A DNA stretch of 24,480 bases from Actinomycetes bacterium (lineage in GTDB: Bacteria; Actinomycetota; Actinomycetes; Actinomycetales; Dermatophilaceae), in NCBI GenBank assembly GCA_023451855.1, contig JAEXXY010000505.1, positions 1 to 24,480 of the forward strand. The letters run 5' to 3'. Position 1 is the stretch's first letter. Every line of letters starts with the position of its first letter. A model generated the notes under the pieces. It ran no database searches, was not told the origin of the DNA, and worked only from the letters and a program-made list of their open reading frames with translations. Below are positions 1-7,003 of this stretch, in pieces. The position numbers and the translations under genes are program-made.

Positions 1-1
1 C

Positions 2-703
2 GCGGGCGGCACCGACCTCTACGACGAGCGCTGGGGCCCGAGCGCCGGCCGAGGCGAGTGGGACGACGAGTGGGGCGAGGAGGAGCCCGAGCGGGCGCCG
101 CGCGAGGGCGACCCGCGCATCGGCATGGCCATGCGCACCGGTGTGCTCGGTGCCGCCGGCATCGCCTGGGTCGGCGCCCTCATGGCGTGGCCCGGGTACG
201 CGGTCGTCGCGCTGGCGGTGTGGTCGGTCCTCGCCCGTGCCACCGACCGGTCGGTCTCCGCGCTGGTCTTCCGGCGCTACGCCCACGGCCGACGCGGCAG
301 CGACATCCCGCTCGCCGTCATCACGAGCCCGTGGCACCTGCTCGTCGGCGCCATCGCCACCGCGGTGACGCTCGTGCTGCCGATCGCCGTGGCGCTGGCG
401 GGCATCTTCGCGACGGCCCTGCTGCTCGCCGGCGCCACAGGGGCCGACCTCGTCCCCGGTTCACCGACGACCCTCGCGGTCGGTGGGATCGCCGGACTGG
501 CGATGCTGTGGTGGGGACCCGGCGGGGTGTCGCTGCGGCGCGGGTCGCGCTCGATCGTGCGGCGTGTCGTGCCCCTCGGGACGGCCTCGCAGGTCGTGGC
601 CATCACGCTCGTCGTGGCCGGCCTCGTCGTCGGGCTGGTGGCCGTCGACCACGGTGCCAGCCTGACGTGGCTGCCTTTCGGCGCCAACCCACTCTCCCGC
701 TGA
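2..703 (+). CDS. C-terminal part of a multi-pass membrane protein (gene starts before the window)
   Basis: The reading frame is open from base 2 to the TGA at 701-703, giving at least 233 residues, so the start lies upstream of the window. The first ~40 residues are hydrophilic and rich in Glu, Asp, Arg and Trp. About six hydrophobic segments follow: two around nt 137-240, two around nt 330-440, one around nt 475-520 and one around nt 590-650. Short Arg-rich loops separate them, including a RRGSRS motif near nt 536-553. No catalytic motif is visible in this portion. Actinobacterial Ser/Thr kinases can end in a membrane region of this style, and I recall similar tails annotated that way, but no kinase domain is in view, so this remains a guess. 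An internal ATG at 125 is not needed to explain the gene, because the frame continues upstream of it. Confidence 0.75.
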   Translation, partial: AGGTDLYDERWGPSAGRGEWDDEWGEEEPERAPREGDPRIGMAMRTGVLGAAGIAWVGALMAWPGYAVVALAVWSVLARATDRSVSALVFRRYAHGRRGSDIPLAVITSPWHLLVGAIATAVTLVLPIAVALAGIFATALLLAGATGADLVPGSPTTLAVGGIAGLAMLWWGPGGVSLRRGSRSIVRRVVPLGTASQVVAITLVVAGLVVGLVAVDHGASLTWLPFGANPLSR

Positions 704-981
704 CGGGTGGCGGGGCGGCCGTCCAGCCGACACGCGGGACCCGTGCACGCTTTTGGGTTTGGTCAAGCCCGGATATCGAGAAGATCACGAAATCATCTCG
801 GACCGGGTTGTGAATCGTTGATTCCTCACGTACCGTCATGCCTCGGCGGCCCCGACTCTCGGGCCGGACGGGGTGGGTCCCGGGTGCGTCCCGGGGGTGT
901 CCACGACCGGTTGCCGCCATGGTGTTCCGGCCTCCACACGGCACGCTGCACAACTTCACATGGACACCCAGCAATCCGGTC
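704..981. other. Non-coding upstream leader/promoter region of the Rpf gene
   Basis: This stretch separates the membrane-protein stop codon from the riboswitch aptamer. Short frames cross it on both strands, but none has a ribosome-binding site or a recognisable protein. It holds one reasonable promoter candidate (808-836) and a few short GC stems, such as the CCCGA/TCGGG arms near 851-863. It probably forms the promoter and first part of a leader several hundred bases long. Confidence 0.6.
808..836 (+). promoter_or_regulatory. Candidate promoter for the riboswitch-Rpf transcript
   Basis: A TTGTGA hexamer (808-813) is separated by exactly 17 bases from TACCGT (831-836), which fits the actinobacterial TANNNT -10 pattern. 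Transcription would begin near 843, giving a 5' leader of about 370 bases that contains the whole c-di-AMP aptamer. The match to consensus is moderate and no start-site data are available. Confidence 0.35.
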
Positions 982-1200
982 CCTGAGCGCGCCGAGCCTC
1001 GCCAGCCAGGGACATCGCCCACTCCGGTGGGCCGGGCGAGGACGGGGGACCCAGTGTGGCCAGTGAGTCGTGATGTCGAAGGCCGTCGGTACGCCGGCGG
1101 TCGAGTCCTCGTGCTCGACTGACCTTGGGGTGAAGCCGCATCCGCGGCAGGGCACCTGACGTCCCCAACCCGACAGCTAACCCCGCAGGCGCGCGTCAGG
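982..1200 (+). ncRNA. c-di-AMP riboswitch (ydaO/yuaA class)
   Basis: The 3' half carries the hallmark conserved blocks of the ydaO-yuaA class: CTTGGGGTGAA near 1123, an AGGGCA element near 1149, then AACCCGACAGCTAACC and CGCAGGC at 1167-1190. The 5' half has the GGGGGACCCA block near 1044. The closing helix pairs 982-993 with 1188-1200 through one bulged base. An inner helix pairs CCTCGCC (997-1003) with GGCGAGG (1035-1041). The class binds cyclic di-AMP and in actinobacteria commonly sits before cell-wall hydrolase genes of the Rpf kind, as here; ligand binding usually switches expression off. The 3' strand of the closing helix runs into the first AGG of the gene's ribosome-binding site (1198-1205), so ligand binding may limit translation as well as transcription. 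Confidence 0.9.
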
Positions 1201-1213
1201 AAGGAATACCCCT

Positions 1214-1879
1214 ATGCAGTACCTGTCAAAGCATGCTGCCGCCAAGCGGGTCTCGATGAAGCAGCGCATCGCCGGGGTCGGCATCGCCGGCGCCGCCACC
1301 GTCGTCGGTGGCATCACCACCGCCGGGTCGGCCAAGGCCGCGTCGGTGTGGGACTCGGTCGCCCAGTGCGAGTCGAGCGGCAACTGGAGCATCAACACCG
1401 GCAACGGCTACTACGGCGGCCTGCAGTTCTCGCAGAGCACGTGGGTCGGCTTCGGCGGCCGCGCCTACGCCCCGCGTGCCGACCTGGCGAGCAAGGCCGA
1501 GCAGATCGCCGTCGCCCAGAAGGTCCTCGCCGTGCAGGGCCCGGGCGCCTGGCCGGTCTGCTCGCGTCGTGCGGGCCTGACCAAGGCCAACGGCGGCGCC
1601 AACGCCGCCGCGTCGCGCTCGTCGGTCCGCAAGCCGGTCACGACGACGAAGAAGAAGGTCGCGAAGAAGAAGACCTACGCGACCAAGACGACGACCAAGA
1701 AGGTCAACAGCTACGCGGGCGCCGGCAAGAAGGTCTCCGTGCGCCGTGGCGACACGCTGGGGAGCATCGCCCAGCGCTACCACGTCTCCGGCGGCTGGAA
1801 GGCCCTGTACTCTGCCAACAAGGCGCGGGTGCACAACCCGAACCTCATCTACGTCGGCCAGGTGCTGCGTCTTCCGTGA
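1214..1879 (+). CDS. Resuscitation-promoting factor-like secreted muralytic protein with LysM
   Basis: This 221-residue exported protein has an Arg/Lys-rich N-terminus and a hydrophobic stretch, with signal cleavage likely near residue 42 after AKA. The Rpf/transglycosylase-like domain (about 43-118) follows. It carries the expected catalytic Glu (E53, in QCESSGNW) and the two cysteines (C52, C116) that pair in Rpf domains. A Lys/Thr-rich linker (about 135-172) leads to a C-terminal LysM peptidoglycan-binding domain (about 174-219). It should cleave glycan strands in the cell wall during growth or exit from dormancy. The AGGAAGGA site at 1198-1205, 8 bases before the ATG, fixes the start. Expression is likely under c-di-AMP control through the upstream riboswitch. 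A stem-loop follows at 1903-1946. Confidence 0.92.
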   Translation: MQYLSKHAAAKRVSMKQRIAGVGIAGAATVVGGITTAGSAKAASVWDSVAQCESSGNWSINTGNGYYGGLQFSQSTWVGFGGRAYAPRADLASKAEQIAVAQKVLAVQGPGAWPVCSRRAGLTKANGGANAAASRSSVRKPVTTTKKKVAKKKTYATKTTTKKVNSYAGAGKKVSVRRGDTLGSIAQRYHVSGGWKALYSANKARVHNPNLIYVGQVLRLP

Positions 1880-1902
1880 CGCACCTCTGACCGAGCACGA
1901 CC

Positions 1903-1946
1903 GGACGGCCTCGCGCGACCAACCCCTGGGTCCCGCGGGGCCGTCC
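1903..1946 (+). terminator. Stem-loop after the Rpf gene, probable terminator
   Basis: GGACGGCC (1903-1910) is perfectly complementary to GGCCGTCC (1939-1946), and the 28-base loop is itself able to fold. It lies 24 bases after the Rpf stop codon and before the tRNA gene. Only a weak T-run follows, which is common in GC-rich actinobacteria. Confidence 0.55.
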
Positions 1947-2033
1947 TTCGTGTGCGAGGTGGGACGGGACGGGCACCCTCGGTTACGCTGGCGCCCGACC
2001 GGACGGGCGGCGAGTGTGCCGCACGACCGCACC

Positions 2034-2106
2034 GCTGGCGTGGCGCAATTGGCAGCGCACCTGTCTTGTAAACAGGTGGTTGGGGGTTCGAGTCCCCCCG
2101 CCAGCT
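2034..2106 (+). tRNA. tRNA-Thr (anticodon UGU)
   Basis: The acceptor arms GCTGGCG (2034-2040) and CGCCAGC (2099-2105) pair perfectly, followed by a T discriminator base. The D-arm GGCGC/GCGCA region is present, as is the anticodon stem CCTGT/ACAGG with loop CTTGTAA (anticodon TGT at 2067-2069). The T-arm GGGGG-TTCGAGT-CCCCC closes the structure. No CCA is encoded. A weak TANNNT element (TACGCT, 1984-1989) could be its promoter -10. A long reading frame that begins inside the tRNA is a chance extension of the next gene. Confidence 0.97.
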
Positions 2107-2202
2107 CGTAATCTCTTGGTGGACAGCACGATTGGGCTTCACAAGTCCTCGCGAGCCTATGGCCCGGTGGCGCGGGGGAGTTCTGCGGATCTCGGCTCCG
2201 AA

Positions 2203-2223
2203 ACGCGCCCTGCAGGGGCGCGT
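2203..2223. promoter_or_regulatory. Perfect 8-bp hairpin or operator ahead of the MEDS-LuxR gene
   Basis: ACGCGCCC (2203-2210) and GGGCGCGT (2216-2223) are exact inverted repeats around a 5-base loop. The hairpin lies about 50 bases before the regulator's start. It could be an operator, a leader hairpin, or a terminator of the tRNA transcript, and there is no T-run to decide. TAGCAT at 2223-2228 resembles a -10 element, but no matching -35 is evident. Confidence 0.35.
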
Positions 2224-2274
2224 AGCATAGCCTGTTGTGAATCCATTTCTGGACTACCCGTGAGCGACCTGATC

Positions 2275-3120
2275 ATGGGTATCCCGGGAATGGATGAGGT
2301 CCGTCCGGGGACTCACGTCTGTGCCCTCTACTCGGAGCCGGCCGAGCGCGACCGACTTCTGCTGCCGTTCCTTCAGGAGGGGCTGCGCCACGGCGACCGG
2401 TGTGTCTGCCTCATCGACGACCTCGAGGCGGTGGGCAAGCAGCTACGGGTGAGCGACGTGGCGGGATCTGTCGAGGTACACCGATCCGGGCACCTCGGCT
2501 TCTACCGGGCGCCCGACGCCTGCATCGGGGCCGGGAGGCTCTCACCGAGGCGGACGCTGGCTGCCACCGAGCGGAGCTCGTCCACCGAGGACTCCTCTCT
2601 GCTGCGAGCCGCAGCAGAGATGTCGTGGCGGCGGCAGGAGGTGGGCGCGAACGAGGTGTTCGTGTACGAGTCCACCGTCACCCAGATCCTCGCCGAGCTG
2701 CCCGCCGTCTTCCTCTGCTTCTACGATCTGCACCGTTTCGGGCCCGGCGCGCTCGTCAGCGTCCTGAGGGTCCACTCCACGGTGCTGCTGGTCGACGGAG
2801 GCGTGCTCCACAACCCGCACAGCATGGCCCCGGCCGAGTACCCGACAGCAGCTTCTGAGGCAGTCCCGCGGTACCGCGTGGCCAGGACTCGCGGCGGCGG
2901 CGTGGACGCAGATGGGCAGTGGCTCTCGCTCACCGGCGCCGAGGTCCGGGTCGCCGGGCTCGTGGCGAGCGGCATGACGAACCGCGAAGCAGCCGATGAG
3001 CTGCTCGTGTCGCCCCACACCGTGGACACGCACCTCAAGCACATCTACACCAAGCTCGACATCCACTCCCGGGTCGAGCTCACGGTGCTGGCGCTCCGGA
3101 ACGGCCCGCCGGCGGCCTGA
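2275..3120 (+). CDS. MEDS-domain sensor with LuxR-type DNA-binding domain
   Basis: The protein has about 281 residues. Residues ~8-185 match the MEDS (DcmR sensory) pattern: GTHVCALYS at the start, GLRHGDRCVCLIDD, a central MSWRRQ and YEST region, and CFYDLHRFG followed by LRVHSTVLL. Residues ~217-275 form a LuxR/GerE helix-turn-helix with the classic LTGAEVRVAGLVASG, MTNREAADEL and SPHTVDTHLKHIYTKL segments. It is probably a cytoplasmic one-component transcription regulator whose ligand is unknown. The start is uncertain: GTG 2260, ATG 2275 and ATG 2290 are all in frame and none has a strong ribosome-binding site, so I chose 2275 because it leaves a short lead into the domain. The frame extends back through the tRNA, but that part is not coding. 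It ends 112 bases before dnaK in the same direction, so it may control that operon. Confidence 0.85.
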   Translation: MGIPGMDEVRPGTHVCALYSEPAERDRLLLPFLQEGLRHGDRCVCLIDDLEAVGKQLRVSDVAGSVEVHRSGHLGFYRAPDACIGAGRLSPRRTLAATERSSSTEDSSLLRAAAEMSWRRQEVGANEVFVYESTVTQILAELPAVFLCFYDLHRFGPGALVSVLRVHSTVLLVDGGVLHNPHSMAPAEYPTAASEAVPRYRVARTRGGGVDADGQWLSLTGAEVRVAGLVASGMTNREAADELLVSPHTVDTHLKHIYTKLDIHSRVELTVLALRNGPPAA

Positions 3121-3232
3121 GGCGCGGGATGCGGAGCCGACGGGACCGGTTCTCACCCGTTCACGGGATGTCGCGAGGCCGCCCACGGCCAAGCATGGGG
3201 GTATCCGGCAACCCGATGAACGGAGCTTCGCC
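3121..3232 (+). promoter_or_regulatory. Short leader of the dnaK operon without HAIR or CIRCE elements
   Basis: No HspR-type CTTGAGT-N7-ACTCAAG inverted repeat and no CIRCE repeat could be found here, unlike the primary dnaK promoters of most actinobacteria. A GGGTAT hexamer (3199-3204) matches the -10 of SigB/SigF-type stress promoters and lies 28 bases before the start codon, but no matching GTTT -35 is present. A GGAG ribosome-binding site is at 3222-3225. Confidence 0.3.
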
Positions 3233-5131
3233 ATGGGTAGGGCTGTAGGTATCGACCTGGGAACGACCAACTCGGTGATCGCGGCGATGGAAGGCAGTCA
3301 GCCCCAGGTCGTCCCCAACGGTGAAGGAAACCGGACCACCCCCTCGGTCGTCGCCTTCCTCGAGAGCGGTGAACGACTCGTGGGCCAGATGGCACGGCGA
3401 CAGGCCATCCTGAACCCCAAGGGCACGATCTACTCGGCGAAGCGCTTCATCGGCCGGAAGTACGACGAGGTGGAGAGCGAGATCAACGCCGTCTCCTACG
3501 ACGTCGTATCCGGACCCGACGGCGCAGTCCGCTTCTCGGTCCGCGGCAAGCTCTACGCGCCGGAGGAGATCTCGGCACAGGTCCTGCGCAAGCTGGCGGA
3601 CGACGCCGGCAAGGCGCTCGGTGAGCGGGTCACCGAAGCGGTCATCACCGTGCCCGCGCACTTCAACGACGCCCAACGGCAGGCCACCAAGGATGCGGGC
3701 AAGATCGCCGGGCTCGAGGTGCTCCGGATCATCAACGAGCCCACGGCAGCTGCTTTGGCGTACGGCATGGACAAGCTCGAGAACGAGACGATCCTCGTCT
3801 TCGACCTCGGCGGCGGGACGTTCGACGTCAGCATCCTGACCATCGGTGAGGGCGTCGTGGAGGTGCGCTCCACGGCGGGCGACACCCACCTCGGTGGGGA
3901 CGACTTCGACCGCCGGATCGTGGACCATCTCGCGGACGAGTTCAAGAAGGAGAACGGCATCGACCTGCGCCAGGACCCGCAGGCACTCCAGCGACTGTTC
4001 GAGGCGGCCGAGAAGGCCAAGGTCGAGCTGTCGTCGGTCACGCAGACAGCAGTGAACCTCCCGTTCGTGACCGCCGACGCGTCCGGTCCCAAGCACCTCA
4101 ACGTCAACCTGATGCGCTCCACATTCGACCAGCTGACCGCGGACCTCGTGGAACGGTGCATGGATCCGGTCAAGCAGGCCATCGGTGACGCGAAGGTCAC
4201 CGCGGACGACATCGACGAGGTCATCCTCGTCGGGGGTTCGACGCGAATCCCCGCGGTGCAGAACCTGGTCCGCCGGTTGACCGGTGGCAAGGAACCCAAC
4301 ATGACCGTCAACCCGGACGAGGTCGTCGCAGTCGGAGCGGCCGTGCAGGCCGCGGTGATCAAGGGCGACGTCAAGGACGTCCTGCTCCTGGACGTCACAC
4401 CGCTCTCGCTGGGGTTGGAGACGCAGGGCGGGGTGATGACGAAGGTCATCGAGCGCAACACCACGATCCCGGCCCGCCGCACCGAGGTCTTCAGCACCGC
4501 CGCGGACAACCAGGAGGCGGTGGACGTGGTGGTCCTCCAGGGCGAGCGGGAGCGGGCCAGCGACAACCGGGTGCTCGCGCGGTTCCGGCTGGAGAACATC
4601 CGTCCCGCGCCTCGAGGGGAGCCTCAGATCGAGGTCACCTTCGACATCGACGCCAACGGCATCCTGCACGTCTCCGCCAAGGACAAGGACACCGGCGCCG
4701 AGCAACAGGTCACCATCAGCGAGACCTCGACCCTGAGCCAGGAGGAGGTCAGCCGCATGGTCGCGGACGCCGAGGCGCACCGCACCGAGGACGCCCAGCT
4801 GCGTGAGCTCGTCGACGCACGCAACGAGCTCGACTCCGTGACCTACCAGGTCCAGCACCGGCTCGAGCAGGCCGGCGACGCCGTCCCCGAGCACGACCGC
4901 GCCCGCGCGGAGATGCTGGTCAACGACGCACGCACGGCCCTCGACGAGCAGGCACCCATCGATCGCCTGCGGTCCCTCACGGGCGAGCTGCACCAGATGC
5001 TCCAGGCACTGAGCACGTCTGCCCAGAGTGGCTCCGCCGCCGGCCCGACCGGTGAGTCGCCCGGCTCCGGCCAAGCCGGGGCGGGCGACGACTCCGACGA
5101 CGTGATCGACGCCGAGTTCACGACGCACTGA
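3233..5131 (+). CDS. dnaK: Hsp70 chaperone DnaK
   Basis: This 632-residue Hsp70 has the normal bacterial length. The ATPase domain shows the phosphate-1 loop GIDLGTTNS (6-14), the connecting EPTAAALAYG (169-178), phosphate-2 DLGGGTFDVS (191-200) and the adenosine motif VGGSTRIPAVQ. The linker DVLLLDVTPLSLGLE leads into the substrate-binding domain (about 385-500) and a helical lid. The tail is Gly/Ser-rich and ends in an acidic DDVIDAEF segment. ATG 3233 is set by the conserved MGRAVGIDLG start and GGAG 8 bases upstream; longer in-frame versions run into the preceding gene. It is probably a second dnaK beside a housekeeping copy, because the operon content (CbpA-type dnaJ, CbpM-like gene, clpB, trx) and the lack of HspR sites differ from the usual actinobacterial locus. 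It heads the eight-gene operon. Confidence 0.97.
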   Translation: MGRAVGIDLGTTNSVIAAMEGSQPQVVPNGEGNRTTPSVVAFLESGERLVGQMARRQAILNPKGTIYSAKRFIGRKYDEVESEINAVSYDVVSGPDGAVRFSVRGKLYAPEEISAQVLRKLADDAGKALGERVTEAVITVPAHFNDAQRQATKDAGKIAGLEVLRIINEPTAAALAYGMDKLENETILVFDLGGGTFDVSILTIGEGVVEVRSTAGDTHLGGDDFDRRIVDHLADEFKKENGIDLRQDPQALQRLFEAAEKAKVELSSVTQTAVNLPFVTADASGPKHLNVNLMRSTFDQLTADLVERCMDPVKQAIGDAKVTADDIDEVILVGGSTRIPAVQNLVRRLTGGKEPNMTVNPDEVVAVGAAVQAAVIKGDVKDVLLLDVTPLSLGLETQGGVMTKVIERNTTIPARRTEVFSTAADNQEAVDVVVLQGERERASDNRVLARFRLENIRPAPRGEPQIEVTFDIDANGILHVSAKDKDTGAEQQVTISETSTLSQEEVSRMVADAEAHRTEDAQLRELVDARNELDSVTYQVQHRLEQAGDAVPEHDRARAEMLVNDARTALDEQAPIDRLRSLTGELHQMLQALSTSAQSGSAAGPTGESPGSGQAGAGDDSDDVIDAEFTTH

Positions 5132-5142
5132 GCGTCATCGCC

Positions 5143-5646
5143 ATGTCCGAACAAGCACCCCCGGAAGAGGAGCCGGCCGACGAGAGCGTCGTCGACAGCG
5201 CCGCCGAGACCGAGAAGCAGATCGCCGAGCTCGAGGACTCGTGGCGCCGCACCGCTGCGGAGCTGGAGAACTTCCGCAAGCGGTGTGCCAAGGACGTGGT
5301 CCGTGCCCGCGAGCAGGAGCGGACCACGGTGGCAGCCCGCTGGTTGCCGGTCCTCGACAACCTCGAGCGTGCGCTCGAGCACGCCTCCTCCGACCCGGGC
5401 CAGATCCTCGAGGGCGTGCGCGCCGTGCGCCAGCAGGCGCTCGCGATCCTCACCGACCTGGGCTACCCGCGGAGGGACGACGAGACCGGCAAGCCATTCG
5501 ACCCCGCCCACCACGAAGCCGTCAGCACCATCGCCGATGACGACCTCGTTCCCGGCACGGTCGCGCACGTCGTCCGGGCCGGCTACGGGACCGACGACAG
5601 GATTCTCCGCCCGGCCTCGGTCGTCGTGGCGACCAGGGGCCAGTGA
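5143..5646 (+). CDS. grpE: GrpE nucleotide-exchange factor
   Basis: The product is 167 residues. An acidic N-terminus precedes a long coiled coil (about 22-60, containing ELEDSWRRTAAELENFRKR). The C-terminal beta domain has the GrpE signature region from PFDPAHHEAVSTI to LVPGTVAHVVRAGYG. GrpE releases ADP from DnaK so that it can cycle. The gene starts 11 bases after dnaK and its TGA overlaps the dnaJ ATG, indicating translational coupling. It is short but complete for the family. Confidence 0.95.
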   Translation: MSEQAPPEEEPADESVVDSAAETEKQIAELEDSWRRTAAELENFRKRCAKDVVRAREQERTTVAARWLPVLDNLERALEHASSDPGQILEGVRAVRQQALAILTDLGYPRRDDETGKPFDPAHHEAVSTIADDDLVPGTVAHVVRAGYGTDDRILRPASVVVATRGQ

Positions 5647-6617
5647 TGGCCCGGGACTTCTACGAGGTCCTCGGGGTATCCCGCGACGCCGACCAGTCGG
5701 AGATCCAGCGGGCCTACCGCAAGCGCGCCCGCACCCTCCACCCCGACGTCAACAAGGAGCCTCGCGCGGAGGAGGAGTTCAAGGAGCTGTCCGAGGCCTA
5801 CGACGTGCTCTCCGACCCCGAACAGCGCCGTCGGTACGACGCGTTCGGGGAGGACTTCCGGCGCGTCGCTGCCGATGTCGACCCGGACGCCTACCGTCGG
5901 GCGCGCGCCTATGCGGGGGCCGGCGCCGGCGCCGGCGGTGGGCGGCCGAGAGGCTGGGGCGGTGGCGGCGGTCCCTCCGACGGGTTCCGGTACGCGGGCG
6001 CCGGGGACGTTGACATAGAGGACCTGCTCGGCGGCATCTTCGGTGGGCGCGGTCCCGGCCGCGGCGGATGGGGACCGGTCTCCGGCTCCGACCACGAGAC
6101 CGAGATGGAGGTGACCGTCGAGGAGGCGTACAACGGGACCCAGCGCACCCTGTCGATCAACGGCCCCGACGGGCCGCGCACCATCGACGTGAACATTCCG
6201 GCCGGCGTCGTGGACGGTCAGCGGATCCGTCTGCGCGGCCAGGGGGGTCAGGGGTCCGGCGGCGGTGAGTCAGGCGACCTGTACCTCATCGTCCGCATCG
6301 CACCCCATCCTCGCTACCGGCTCGAGGGCCGAGACCTGCACATGCGGGTCTCGCTTGCCCCGTGGGAGGCCGCGCTCGGTGCGTCGGTGGACATCGAGAC
6401 TCCCGGTGGCCCCGCCACCGTGAACGTCCCGGCCGGCACCTCGAGCCACCGTCGGCTTCGGCTGAAGGGCCGCGGGCTGCCGAGCAAGCGGGGCAAGCCG
6501 GGTGACCTCTACGCCGAGGCGCAGATCAAGATGCCCACGTCGATGTCGAAGAAGGAACGCGAGCTGTTCGAGCAGCTCGCCAAGGCCTCGACCTTCGACC
6601 CAAGGAGTTCGCGATGA
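5646..6617 (+). CDS. dnaJ: DnaJ-family co-chaperone, CbpA-like (no zinc finger)
   Basis: The product has 323 residues. The N-terminal J domain (about 4-68) carries the essential HPD tripeptide at 32-34 (LHPDVNK), which stimulates DnaK ATPase. A Gly/Ala/Arg-rich region (about 88-140) follows, with DIEDLLGGIFGG near its end. The C-terminal substrate-binding domains lie at about 150-310. The four CxxCxGxG repeats of type I DnaJ are absent, making this type II/CbpA-like, which agrees with the CbpM-like gene that follows. The ATG overlaps the grpE stop codon (TGATG). A GTG three bases upstream is also possible but adds only one residue. Confidence 0.94.
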   Translation: MARDFYEVLGVSRDADQSEIQRAYRKRARTLHPDVNKEPRAEEEFKELSEAYDVLSDPEQRRRYDAFGEDFRRVAADVDPDAYRRARAYAGAGAGAGGGRPRGWGGGGGPSDGFRYAGAGDVDIEDLLGGIFGGRGPGRGGWGPVSGSDHETEMEVTVEEAYNGTQRTLSINGPDGPRTIDVNIPAGVVDGQRIRLRGQGGQGSGGGESGDLYLIVRIAPHPRYRLEGRDLHMRVSLAPWEAALGASVDIETPGGPATVNVPAGTSSHRRLRLKGRGLPSKRGKPGDLYAEAQIKMPTSMSKKERELFEQLAKASTFDPRSSR

Positions 6618-7003
6618 CCGAGCCGAGCACCGGGAGACCGACCACGACGCCGTCCACGGCGTCGACCACGACGCCCACCGCGACGCCCACCGCGACGAGA
6701 TGGGCTCTGGCCCGTCCCTACCGTCTCAGCCTGGACAGCTACGCCCGGATCACCGGGGTGCACCCCGAGCTGGTCCGCCGGCTGGTGGCGCTCGGGCTGC
6801 TCGACGTCACCCGGGACGTCGAGGGCAACCTCTGGTTCGACCCGGCGCAGGTCCGCGAGATGGCCACGGTCCAGCGACTGCACCTGCGGCTCAACCTCAC
6901 CTACTCCTCGCTCGGCCTGGTGATGGATCTGCTCGACCGGATCTCAGACCTCGAGAGAGCACGACAGCACTCGCACCCAGATCGGGGAGCTCCATGGACC
7001 TGA
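6614..7003 (+). CDS. CbpM-like chaperone modulator (MerR-like fold)
   Basis: The product has 129 residues. Residues 1-30 are Thr/Pro/Ala-rich and encoded partly by a tandem 12-bp repeat. Residues ~35-115 form a compact helical region with a MerR-like winged-helix look (YARITGVHPELVRRLVALGL, then WFDPAQVREM) and a long C-terminal helix (LGLVMDLLDRISDLERA). This matches CbpM, which binds the J domain of CbpA and dampens it. In classical actinobacterial operons this position is occupied by the repressor HspR, so a diverged DNA-binding role is a possible alternative. The start ATGA overlaps the dnaJ stop and its last 10 bases overlap clpB. Confidence 0.75.
   Translation: MTEPSTGRPTTTPSTASTTTPTATPTATRWALARPYRLSLDSYARITGVHPELVRRLVALGLLDVTRDVEGNLWFDPAQVREMATVQRLHLRLNLTYSSLGLVMDLLDRISDLERARQHSHPDRGAPWT
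6671..6694 (+). repeat. Two tandem 12-bp units inside the CbpM-like gene
   Basis: ACGCCCACCGCG occurs twice back to back (6671-6682 and 6683-6694), with a partial further copy on each side. It encodes the repeating Thr-Pro-Thr-Ala tract of the disordered N-terminus and keeps frame, so unit-number changes would alter only the length of the tail. Confidence 0.8.

Noticed and set aside
58..813. Long Arg-rich frame overlapping the first gene, and the opposite-strand frames there
   Set aside because: Extreme Arg/Pro/His content is typical of an off-frame reading of GC-rich coding DNA; the membrane-protein frame explains the region.
2014..2274. In-frame N-terminal extension of the MEDS-LuxR protein reaching into the tRNA
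   Set aside because: It would translate most of tRNA-Thr and a hairpin; the domain begins only after 2300 and nearer starts exist.
3161..5128. Opposite-strand 655-codon frame across dnaK
   Set aside because: It mirrors dnaK codon positions and has no recognisable protein features; dnaK is certain.
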